Shown in pieces: positions 57,243 to 64,000 of a stretch of DNA of 64,000 nt. How positions within the stretch are numbered: the stretch's first letter is position 1; the number at the start of each line of letters is the position of its first letter. Position numbers and translations under genes: made by a program. The notes under the pieces were generated by a model. The model searched no databases. It saw only the letters and a program-made list of their open reading frames with translations, and had not been told where the DNA came from. This DNA comes from Falsarthrobacter nasiphocae (GTDB lineage Bacteria; Actinomycetota; Actinomycetes; Actinomycetales; Micrococcaceae): contig NZ_JAVDUI010000001.1 in the NCBI RefSeq assembly GCF_031456275.1, positions 868,001 to 932,000 of the forward strand, in the 5' to 3' direction.

Positions 57243-59666
57243 TCAACGGATTCGGTACACCTCCACCGTCGGCGAGGACCAGACACGCTCGGCGAATCGC
57301 GCGAGCTCCGGCGAGACGGCCGAGGCGCGCTTGTCCGCGTAGAGGAATCGCACGCCGCGGTCTCGCAGCCGCTGGACCCCTGCCTCGCTCGGCGCCGTGA
57401 AGACTTCCTGGTTCAGGCGGAAGGCCTCGGCGTCGACGTACGGCTGGCGGTAGTAGTGAATGCCGTTCTTGCCGTGGCTGGCGCGCCCGCTGGCGCTGTA
57501 GACCCAGCCGCCGATGTCCACCGGGGACTCGGTCAGGGAGGCCACCCAGAAGCCGCGGGCGTCGCAGTTCGGGCGGGTGGCGAGGTCCATGCAGTGCACG
57601 TTGGTGGCGATGAGCTCCCCGTCGGGGTTGGCCTGCGCGAGGAACGTGCCGCCGGCCACCTCGTCCTTGGTCAGCGGCGCCGTGGCGGGCTCCTTGCTCT
57701 GGCCGCCGCCCTTGACGAGGGGCGGGACCGTGCCGATGAGCGGGGTTCCCGCACCAGGTGAGACGGGGCCGGCCGGCGCCAGGCCGGCGAACCGCAGGCC
57801 CACGGAGAGCGCCGGGTAGACGAGCGAGCCGCCGAGGACCGCGCCGGCCACCACCACAGAGACGAGGGCCCCGGCCCGGCCCCGCGCGGCACGGAGCGCC
57901 ACGATGAGGAGCGCCAGAAGGATCACCGCGACGGTCAGCCCAATCAGCTGCCCCGGAGCGGGCTTGCGGTCCGTGAAGAGGGTCATCCCCCGGTACACGC
58001 AGACGCCAATGAACCCGAGCAGCCCGCCCGCAATCAGCCCCGTGCGGGCAAGGGGGCCCGCGAGTCGCACGGCCCTCGACGCCGTGGCCACCACGCCCCA
58101 GGCCATGAACACCGCAGCGACCGGCAGGATGCCTCGCATGAAGTACGTCTGGGACAGAGAGGGGTGCTTCATGACGAACAGCGCGGCGAGCGCAACGATC
58201 ACCATGCCGGCGAAGACCGGGACGGCGGGGTCAATCCGGCGGCCGCCGTCGTCGTCCTTGAGGGTTCCCACGGCCCCCGCGGAGAGGAGGAAGGGGAGGA
58301 AGGCGCTGGCGCCGACGACGACGATGACCGCGACGATCCACACCCCCAGGGGACCGGCCGCGCCGCCTGCCGGAAGCAGGGAGTACGTCGTTCCGCCTCC
58401 GCCTCCGGAGAACATCGGCATGGTGATGAGCACGAGCGCGCAGCCGATCACCCCGAGAATGATCGAGCGCACGAGCAGACGGGGCCTCCTCAGCACGAAA
58501 AGAGCCGCAATTCCTGCGCCGCCGAGAACTGTCGGAAGGATTGACACCTTGGCACCGGTCGCCACGAGCGCCACCAGAAGAAGAAGGACCTCGTCGAGAG
58601 TCGGCACCTCCCGCGCCCGCAGGACGTCAATGAGCAGCCAGGTGAGAAGAACCGCCACCGGCAGGCTGAAAATGTGGGACTGGCTGAGCCAGACGAGAGG
58701 CACGGACGCAATCTGATCCAGCGGCACGTTCAGCGGAAGGGCGGGGGGAAGGACGACGAAAAGCGCCGCGAGCGCACCCGCCGCCGGCGAGCCTGACAGG
58801 GCCCGCGCCATGCCGTAGACCAGGAACAGCAGCGCGATCATCACGGGCACGAACCAGGCCACAATGCCGACCTGGTCCACGCCGAGGCCACTCGTGATGG
58901 ACAGGGCCGCCGCGTGCGCGTTCCCGAACCAGTGATAGGAGAGGTAGCCGTCCTGGGAGGACTGCGGGTCAGACAGGGCCACGCGGTGGAGGGCCTCGGC
59001 GCTCAGCGAGAGCTGCCAGTCCATGTCCTGGTACCAGCGGCGGCTGTAGTCGAGCGGCGTGGCCGCCCAGAGGCCCCGGCTCAGCGAGCGGAGAATGCCG
59101 AGCCACACGCCCAGGAGCACGAGGCTCGCCCACCATGGGGTTCCCGCCCGCTCGGGCCTCTCGGCGCGGGGCTCGCGCAGGCGGCGCGGGGCTCCCCGGC
59201 GAGAGTCGAGAACGCGGAGAGCCGCTGCCACGAGGAGGGCGACGACGACGGGCACCACCCACAGCAGCCACCGCTGACCCGTGCCCACGCCGACCGCCCA
59301 GCCCAGGAGCTGGAACGCGAGGCCCACCGTGAAGGCGGCGCCGAGCCACCCGGGGACGGAGCCCATGCGGCGCGTGCGGAGGACGATCGCGCCCGGCAGG
59401 ACGACCGTCCCGGCGACGGCCGCCCAGAAGCGGGCCTGATCCGTGAGGGGAACCCCGTACCGTGACAGAACGATCCCGGTGGCGATGGCCGCGACGAGTG
59501 CGGCGAGGGCGCCGACCGCCACGTTGAGGGGGTTCCATGAGGCGGCGCGTCGGCGGGGCTCCGAGGCCTGGCGAGTTTCCCCGGAAGAAATCGCGCGTGA
59601 ATGTGAGGTAACCGAGGAACTCATGGGGAGGGCGCCCGATCTGTGAGAGGGGGATGAAGCATTCAC
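57243..59666 (-). CDS. Large GT-C/DUF6541-like membrane protein
   Basis: An 807-residue membrane protein with more than a dozen helices in residues ~45-640 and a soluble C-terminal domain of ~170 residues. The first extracytoplasmic loop contains YSRRWYQDMDWQLSLSAEALH and YHWFGNAHAAALS. It is similar in plan to the truncated gene at the window's left end. The start is GTG 59666 (TATCAT lies 5 bases upstream) or ATG 59624. A role in cell-wall polymer export or glycosylation is inferred from the fold class only. Confidence 0.68.
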   Translation of the reverse strand: MNASSPSHRSGALPMSSSVTSHSRAISSGETRQASEPRRRAASWNPLNVAVGALAALVAAIATGIVLSRYGVPLTDQARFWAAVAGTVVLPGAIVLRTRRMGSVPGWLGAAFTVGLAFQLLGWAVGVGTGQRWLLWVVPVVVALLVAAALRVLDSRRGAPRRLREPRAERPERAGTPWWASLVLLGVWLGILRSLSRGLWAATPLDYSRRWYQDMDWQLSLSAEALHRVALSDPQSSQDGYLSYHWFGNAHAAALSITSGLGVDQVGIVAWFVPVMIALLFLVYGMARALSGSPAAGALAALFVVLPPALPLNVPLDQIASVPLVWLSQSHIFSLPVAVLLTWLLIDVLRAREVPTLDEVLLLLVALVATGAKVSILPTVLGGAGIAALFVLRRPRLLVRSIILGVIGCALVLITMPMFSGGGGGTTYSLLPAGGAAGPLGVWIVAVIVVVGASAFLPFLLSAGAVGTLKDDDGGRRIDPAVPVFAGMVIVALAALFVMKHPSLSQTYFMRGILPVAAVFMAWGVVATASRAVRLAGPLARTGLIAGGLLGFIGVCVYRGMTLFTDRKPAPGQLIGLTVAVILLALLIVALRAARGRAGALVSVVVAGAVLGGSLVYPALSVGLRFAGLAPAGPVSPGAGTPLIGTVPPLVKGGGQSKEPATAPLTKDEVAGGTFLAQANPDGELIATNVHCMDLATRPNCDARGFWVASLTESPVDIGGWVYSASGRASHGKNGIHYYRQPYVDAEAFRLNQEVFTAPSEAGVQRLRDRGVRFLYADKRASAVSPELARFAERVWSSPTVEVYRIR

Positions 59667-59674
59667 AGTGAATG
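59660..59674. promoter_or_regulatory. Perfect palindrome at the start of the large membrane gene
   Basis: CATTCACAGTGAATG, a 15-bp perfect palindrome with a central A, overlaps the GTG at 59666. It could be an operator that blocks transcription start. Confidence 0.35.
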
Positions 59675-59729
59675 ATATCCCGCGCCGCTCCTCAGGCCGG
59701 AAAATGCCCTCTCTGTCAGTCCCCTCTGA

Positions 59730-60422
59730 TTAGGGAGCTGGGGTGGCCCGCTGCCCGAAGGCCCAGCGCCGCACCCAGGCGTGCATGGCGATGGCCGCCG
59801 CTGAGGCCGCGTTCATGGACCGCGTGGAGCCGAACTGCGCGATCGACAGGGTGGCCTCGACCGCCTGCCGCACCTCCTCGGACAGCCCGGGCCCCTCCTG
59901 GCCGAAGACGAGGACGCACCGCTCAGGCAGGTCGAACGTCTCGAGCGGCACCGAGTCCGGGAACAGGTCCACGCCGAGGACCGGCAGACCCTCGCTCTGG
60001 GCCCATGCGACAAACGCCTCCACATCGGGGTGGTGCATCACGTGGAGGTATCGGTCCGTGACCATGGCCCCGCGCCGATTCCACCGCCGCCGGCCAATAA
60101 TGTGTACGGCCTCGGCATTGAACGCATTCGCCGTGCGAACCACGGTGCCGATATTGAGGTCGTGCTGCCAATTCTCGATGGCCACATGAAATCCGTGGCG
60201 CGTGCGGTCCAGGTCCTCCACAATGGCCTCGAGCCGCCAATACCGGTAATGGTCCAGCACGTTCCGCCGGTCCCCGTCCCTCAGAAGCTCCGGATCCAGC
60301 CGAGGGTCCTCCGGCCACGGGCCCTCCCAGGGGCCGACGCCGACGGCGTGCTCGCGCCCCGCGGCCCCGTCGTCGCCCTCTGCGCCGATCCGTGCACCGC
60401 CGCCCGAAAGTCCACTGTCCAT
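59730..60422 (-). CDS. TrmH/SpoU-family RNA 2'-O-methyltransferase
   Basis: A 230-residue SPOUT methyltransferase. Motifs are ENWQHDLNIGTVVRTANAFNA (motif 1), CVLVFGQEGPGLSEEV (motif 2) and STRSMNAASAAAIAMHAW (motif 3, knot and SAM binding). It methylates ribose in tRNA or rRNA; the position is unknown. ATG 60422 follows TAGGCT (60430-60435) by 7 bases, which decides the start. Confidence 0.9.
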   Translation of the reverse strand: MDSGLSGGGARIGAEGDDGAAGREHAVGVGPWEGPWPEDPRLDPELLRDGDRRNVLDHYRYWRLEAIVEDLDRTRHGFHVAIENWQHDLNIGTVVRTANAFNAEAVHIIGRRRWNRRGAMVTDRYLHVMHHPDVEAFVAWAQSEGLPVLGVDLFPDSVPLETFDLPERCVLVFGQEGPGLSEEVRQAVEATLSIAQFGSTRSMNAASAAAIAMHAWVRRWAFGQRATPAP

Positions 60423-60496
60423 GGACTCAAGCCTACGATTCCCAGGCCGCTCCCAGATCCAGATCATGAGATCCCGGTCCACAGAAAGGACGCACC

Positions 60497-61096
60497 GTGC
60501 CAGACTCGAGGGCATGCGGACGAGACGACGGAGCCTTCGTGCCTGACCAGAGAACGCAACAGCCTGTCCTTGAGCGCGTCCTGGAGAACACCCCGGACGA
60601 GGCCTTCTACGACGGCGACGCCACCTTCACCCTGGAGCGGCGCCTGTCCCGCGAGCCCGACTGGGTGTGGCGGATGCTGACGACCGCAGCCGGAGCGGCC
60701 CGCTGGTCGCCCTGCGTCCCCACGAGCGACCTCACCGGCACCGGCCCGGCCGAGTTCCAGGAGGAGCCCGGCGCCGAGCTCGTCGACGGTACCGTCACCC
60801 GGTTCGATCCCCCGCACGCCCTGGCCCACGCCTGGGGCCGCGAGCGCCTCGAGTGGGCCCTCTCCCCCGCGGACGGGTACACGGACCTGAACCTCACCAT
60901 GACCTGCTCCAGCGAGGACATGCTCCTCGCCTGCGCGGCGGGCTGGCACATCTGCCTCGCCACCCTGGAGGCCATGGCCGACGGCGAAGAGACCGCGCGG
61001 GTGGTCGGCCCCGCCTCGTTCGCCTACGGCTGGGAGGGGCTCCGCGGCTCGTACGCGCAGAGGTTCGACCTGCCTGAGCCTGCGCCCCTCGACTGA
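60497..61096 (+). CDS. SRPBCC (START/AHSA1-like) domain protein
   Basis: A 199-residue protein with the helix-grip fold pattern: FTLERRLSREPDWVWRMLTT, a VTRFDPPHALAHAWG strand, and LACAAGWHICLATLEAMADG. It is probably a ligand-binding or AHSA1-like protein of unknown role. GTG 60497 has AAAGGA with 6-base spacing. It is divergent from the methyltransferase gene. Confidence 0.78.
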   Translation: MPDSRACGRDDGAFVPDQRTQQPVLERVLENTPDEAFYDGDATFTLERRLSREPDWVWRMLTTAAGAARWSPCVPTSDLTGTGPAEFQEEPGAELVDGTVTRFDPPHALAHAWGRERLEWALSPADGYTDLNLTMTCSSEDMLLACAAGWHICLATLEAMADGEETARVVGPASFAYGWEGLRGSYAQRFDLPEPAPLD

Positions 61097-61146
61097 CTGC
61101 CGGGCGGGCCCGGAGACACCGCTGGCCCGAGATTCCCCCTCCACGT

Positions 61147-61168
61147 GGGTGAGACAATGAAGTCTCCC
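61147..61168 (+). terminator. Weak hairpin after the SRPBCC gene
   Basis: GGGTGAGAC and GTCTCCC pair with a one-base bulge around AATGAA, followed by GTTTG. It lies between two co-directional genes. Confidence 0.4.
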
Positions 61169-61194
61169 GTTTGATTCGGCCCAGGAGGAGAACC

Positions 61195-62001
61195 ATGGCA
61201 GCCCACGAGCGCACTCTTGCGGATGTTGAATGCTGGCTCACGGATATGGACGGGGTCCTCGTCCACGAGAATCACGCCCTTGACGGCGCCGCAGAGCTGA
61301 TCCGCCACTGGACCGAGACCGGAAAGCGCTTTCTCGTCCTGACGAACAATTCCATCTACACGACGCGGGACCTCCGCTTCAGGCTCCTCGCCTCGGGGCT
61401 GGACGTGCCGGAGGAGAACATCTTCACCTCGGCGCTCGCCACGGCCGAGTTCCTCAAGCGGCAGCACCCGGGCGGGCGCGCGTTCGTCATCGGCGAGGCC
61501 GGGCTCACCACGGCGCTGCACGAGGCAGGGTTCATCCTCACCGACACGGACCCTGACTACGTGGTGCTCGGCGAGACCCGCACCTATTCCTTCGAGGCGA
61601 TCACCAAGGCCATCCGGCTCATCTCCGCCGGCGCCCGGTTCATCACGACGAACCCCGATGCCACGGGGCCGTCCAAGGAGGGCGACCTGCCCGCGACGGG
61701 CGCCGTGGCCTCCCTCATCACGACGGCCACCAACAGGGACCCGTACGTGGTCGGCAAGCCGAACCCCATGATGTTCCGCTCCGCCCTCAACCGAATTGAC
61801 GCCCACTCCGAGACCACCGCGATGATCGGCGACCGCATGGACACCGACATCGTCGCGGGCATGGAGGCGGGCCTCCAGACGGTCCTCGTCTACACGGGCA
61901 TCACGCGTCCCGAGGACGTGACGACGTTCCCGTTCCGCCCGGACTACGAGTTCAGCGGCGTCTCGGAGCTCCTCGAGTCCCTGCGCGGGGGCGAGGCCTA
62001 G
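61195..62001 (+). CDS. HAD-IIA phosphatase (NagD-like)
   Basis: A 268-residue HAD-IIA phosphohydrolase. Motif I is LTDMDGVLVHE, motif II LTNNS, the Lys motif VVGKPNPMMF, and motif IV MIGDRMDTDIVAGMEAGL. It resembles NagD/4-nitrophenylphosphatase-type UMP or sugar phosphatases; the substrate is unknown. AGGAGG precedes ATG 61195. Its TAG and that of the convergent gene share the CTAG at 61998-62001. Confidence 0.9.
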   Translation: MAAHERTLADVECWLTDMDGVLVHENHALDGAAELIRHWTETGKRFLVLTNNSIYTTRDLRFRLLASGLDVPEENIFTSALATAEFLKRQHPGGRAFVIGEAGLTTALHEAGFILTDTDPDYVVLGETRTYSFEAITKAIRLISAGARFITTNPDATGPSKEGDLPATGAVASLITTATNRDPYVVGKPNPMMFRSALNRIDAHSETTAMIGDRMDTDIVAGMEAGLQTVLVYTGITRPEDVTTFPFRPDYEFSGVSELLESLRGGEA

Positions 62002-62975
62002 GCCGTGACGGGGTGCTCGGGCTGCTCGCCCCGAGCCATGTCCACGCACGCCTCGGCGGCCAAGACGGCCATCTTGTCCCGCACGGGCGTCGTCGCCGAG
62101 CCGATGTGCGGCAGCAGCACGGTGTTCGGCGCGTCCACGAGGCCCTCGGCGAGCTCCGGCTCGTTCTCGTACACGTCCAGCCCGGCCCCGGCGATCACCC
62201 CGTCGTTGAGGGCCCGGACTAGCGCGGCCTCATCCACGACGGGCCCGCGGGCGGTGTTGATGAGGATGGCGGTGTCCTTCATGGCGGCGAAGGCGTCGTC
62301 GTCGATCAAGTGGCGGGTGTCCTCGGTGAGGGGGACGTGGAGGGAGAGGTAGTCCGACGTCCGGAGGACCTCCTCCCAGGGCAGCTGGGTGACCTTGCCC
62401 GCGAACTCGCCGAGCTCCTCCACGGGAACCTCGCGCTCCTGCGGCGGGCGCGGGGAGAAGACGACCTTCATGCCGAACCCGAGCGCGCGGCGGGCCATGG
62501 CTCGTGCGATCCGCCCGAAGCCCGCGAGGCCCAGGGTCTGCCCGGTGACGTCGTGGCCCAGCATGAACATGGGGCCCGTGCCCTTGAACTCGCCGGCGCG
62601 GACGAGCGCGTCGGCCTCCCGCAGGCGGCGCGCCACGGCGAGAAGGAGGAGGAAGGCGATGTCGGCGGTCGCGTCGGAGAGGACGCCCGGCGTGTTCGCG
62701 ACAAGGATGCCGCGCTTGCCTGCGGCCGCGACGTCGATGTTGTTGTAGCCCACCGCGTAGTTGGCGATGCCCTTGACCTTGGCGTCGGCCAGCGTCTCCT
62801 CGGTGACCTTGTCGGCCATCTGGGTGAGGACGGCGTCGTAGTCGCCGCTCGCGAGAAGCTGCGTGAGCTCCTCCGGCGTGGGGAGCGCGTCGAGGACGGT
62901 CACGTCCCCGGCCTCACGGAGGATGTCGAGGCCGGCATCGGGGATGCGCGCGGTGACAAGGAAACGGGAAGTCAT
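61998..62975 (-). CDS. D-2-hydroxyacid dehydrogenase (glyoxylate/hydroxypyruvate reductase-like)
   Basis: A 325-residue NAD(P)-dependent enzyme. The nucleotide-binding motif is TLGLAGFGRIARA, the substrate Arg is in NTARGPVVDE, the Glu in DVYENEP and the general acid His in LPHIGSAT. FSPRP after the second strand suggests NADPH preference, as in GhrB/glyoxylate reductases. The ATG overlaps the stop of the membrane protein gene upstream (ATGA). Confidence 0.88.
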   Translation of the reverse strand: MTSRFLVTARIPDAGLDILREAGDVTVLDALPTPEELTQLLASGDYDAVLTQMADKVTEETLADAKVKGIANYAVGYNNIDVAAAGKRGILVANTPGVLSDATADIAFLLLLAVARRLREADALVRAGEFKGTGPMFMLGHDVTGQTLGLAGFGRIARAMARRALGFGMKVVFSPRPPQEREVPVEELGEFAGKVTQLPWEEVLRTSDYLSLHVPLTEDTRHLIDDDAFAAMKDTAILINTARGPVVDEAALVRALNDGVIAGAGLDVYENEPELAEGLVDAPNTVLLPHIGSATTPVRDKMAVLAAEACVDMARGEQPEHPVTA

Positions 62976-63595
62976 GGGATCTCCTGTTCGAGGCGAGTGC
63001 GGACGGCAGGCGGCTTCACCTCGAAGATCGGCAGCAGCCAGTGGACCACCGGCCCGATCCCGAGCGCGAAGACGACCGTCCCCACTCCGAGCGTACCGCC
63101 GAGCGCCCACCCGATGAGGAGCGCGCCGATCTCGATGCCTGTCCGGACAATGCGGGTGCTCAGGCCCGTGACACGAACAAGGCCGGTCATGAGGCCGTCA
63201 CGCGGCCCCGGCCCCAAGCGAGCCCCGATGTAGCCGGCGGTCGCGGCGCCGTTGAGCAGCACGCCGCCGAGCAGCATCGGCACGCGGGCCCACATGCTCT
63301 CGGGCTCGGGCAGCCACACGAGGGTGGCGTCCGCGGAGACGCCGATGAGGATCGTGTTGGCTACCGTTCCGATCCCGGGGCGCTGCCGCAGCGGGATCCA
63401 GAGGAGGAGGACGACGACGCCGACGCCGATCACCACGGACCCGATGCTCACGCCAAGCCGCGCGGCCAGGCCCTGGTGGAGCACATCCCACGGCGCGAGG
63501 CCGACATGCGCGCGCACCATGACGGCCACGGACATGCCGAGCAGCCACAGGGACACGAACAGTTGGACAAAGCGGCGGGGATATTGTGTGGGCAC
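62972..63595 (-). CDS. YczE/YyaS-like membrane protein
   Basis: A membrane protein of about 207 residues with five helices. PRRFVQLFVSLWLLGMSVAVMVRAHVGLAPWDVLHQGLA is the signature of the YczE/YitT-related family (function unknown). The segment GARLGPGPRDGLMTGLVRVTG is also characteristic. The GTG at 63595 is preferred over a TTG at 63631; both lack a strong ribosome-binding site. It is coupled to the dehydrogenase gene. Confidence 0.8.
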   Translation of the reverse strand: MPTQYPRRFVQLFVSLWLLGMSVAVMVRAHVGLAPWDVLHQGLAARLGVSIGSVVIGVGVVVLLLWIPLRQRPGIGTVANTILIGVSADATLVWLPEPESMWARVPMLLGGVLLNGAATAGYIGARLGPGPRDGLMTGLVRVTGLSTRIVRTGIEIGALLIGWALGGTLGVGTVVFALGIGPVVHWLLPIFEVKPPAVRTRLEQEIP

Positions 63596-63736
63596 CCTTG
63601 CATCCTGTCCCACGGGACACGCCCGGGCCAATCGCGGCGTCTGTCAGCCCAGATGCCGGGCTGAAAGCCGCGCCGTCGGGCGCCCCGTGCCAGCCGTTGG
63701 GGGAGCCGCGCCCACGGGCTTTCAGGCTGCGGCCGC

Positions 63737-64000
63737 TCAGGCGGGAACGGGCTCAACGTGGGCGATGCTCGGCAGACGCCGCCACACCCAGAGCAGGCTC
63801 GCGGCCGCAAGCGCGCCGGTCGCCCAGAAGACGCGCTCCCACCCGAGCCACCCGCCGAGCGCCCCGCCCAGCGCGGACCCGAGCACGGCCCCGCCGATGA
63901 TCGCCAGGGAGTAGCTCGCCATGACTCGGCCCAGCAGGCGCGACGGGACCGTCCGCTGGCGGATCGTCGTCGAGATGGTCCCCCACACGGCCTCGTGAAT
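63737..64000 (-). CDS. MFS transporter, C-terminal part (runs off the window)
   Basis: Only the last 87 codons are present; the frame is open to the right edge. VWGTISTTIRQRTVPSRLLGRVMASYSLAIIGGAVLGSALGG is the loop and TM pair common in MFS exporters of the EntS/MefA type. The N-terminal part lies beyond the window. Confidence 0.78.
   Translation of the reverse strand: MHEAVWGTISTTIRQRTVPSRLLGRVMASYSLAIIGGAVLGSALGGALGGWLGWERVFWATGALAAASLLWVWRRLPSIAHVEPVPA

Noticed and set aside
61147-61168. Riboswitch or T-box before the HAD-IIA gene
   Set aside because: Only a short hairpin is present, with no conserved core.

Overview
The window is high-GC actinobacterial chromosome. Gene content and synteny (tRNA-Ser, SRP RNA, dnaX, recR, lysC; purSQL; class II fba beside a DUF3151 gene; a BioQ-like repressor divergent from bioB) best fit the family Micrococcaceae (Arthrobacter/Kocuria/Micrococcus relatives). 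I cannot name the genus. Most genes use GC-rich third positions and GTG starts are common. At least 16 genes have a TANNNT or GAGAAT hexamer exactly 6-7 bases before the start codon, the arrangement of leaderless transcripts.

Layout. 0-6.4 kb (+): a truncated DUF6541-type membrane protein, an RluA-type pseudouridine synthase, a Pro/Thr-rich membrane protein, DUF1684, GH76 glycosidase and DUF4916. 6.4-12.4 kb: FUSC membrane protein, tgt convergent with a queuosine-precursor transporter gene (yhhQ), a DHA2-type exporter, and a LytR_C gene coupled to a VapB-like gene. 12.5-18 kb: HAD phosphatase, trpE-trpG, pdxK and a Fic protein with matching palindromes at both ends. 18-25 kb: tRNA-Ser(GGA), SRP RNA, gluQ, dnaX, recR and lysC with an apparent internal start. 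Tgt, YhhQ and GluQ are three steps of one pathway: queuine-base import and tRNA insertion, then glutamylation of queuosine in tRNA-Asp.

25.1-26.3 kb is a low-GC two-gene cassette: a two-helix membrane protein, and a secreted protein with a Gly/Ala/Cys-rich C-terminus resembling a bacteriocin precursor. It is the best candidate for something undescribed. 26.4-34.3 kb returns to core genes (MarR, a YchJ-like protein without its zinc motif, DUF2269, purS-purQ-purL, a 2-oxoglutarate dioxygenase). 34.3-37.9 kb holds two MFS transporters, two tiny overlapping membrane-protein genes, and a 109-bp duplication of an MFS 3' end. 38.3-44.8 kb is a catabolic operon (substrate-binding lipoprotein, ATPase, fused permease, glycerophosphodiesterase, LacI regulator) bracketed by ~108-bp direct repeats, with two LacI-type operator candidates at its head.

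44.8-50.2 kb: rlmN, a VOC gene that appears to lack a start codon, a DJ-1/PfpI protein, a small membrane protein, and bioB/bioQ with three operator boxes. 50.2-53.3 kb is mobile: three copies of a palindromic repeat, and a DUF559-type gene cleanly split by an IS1249-like element with 8-bp target duplications. 53.3-64 kb: DUF3151, fba, VOC, two large GT-C-like membrane proteins, a SpoU-type methyltransferase, an SRPBCC protein, HAD-IIA phosphatase, D-2-hydroxyacid dehydrogenase coupled to a YczE-like membrane protein, and an MFS gene running off the right edge.
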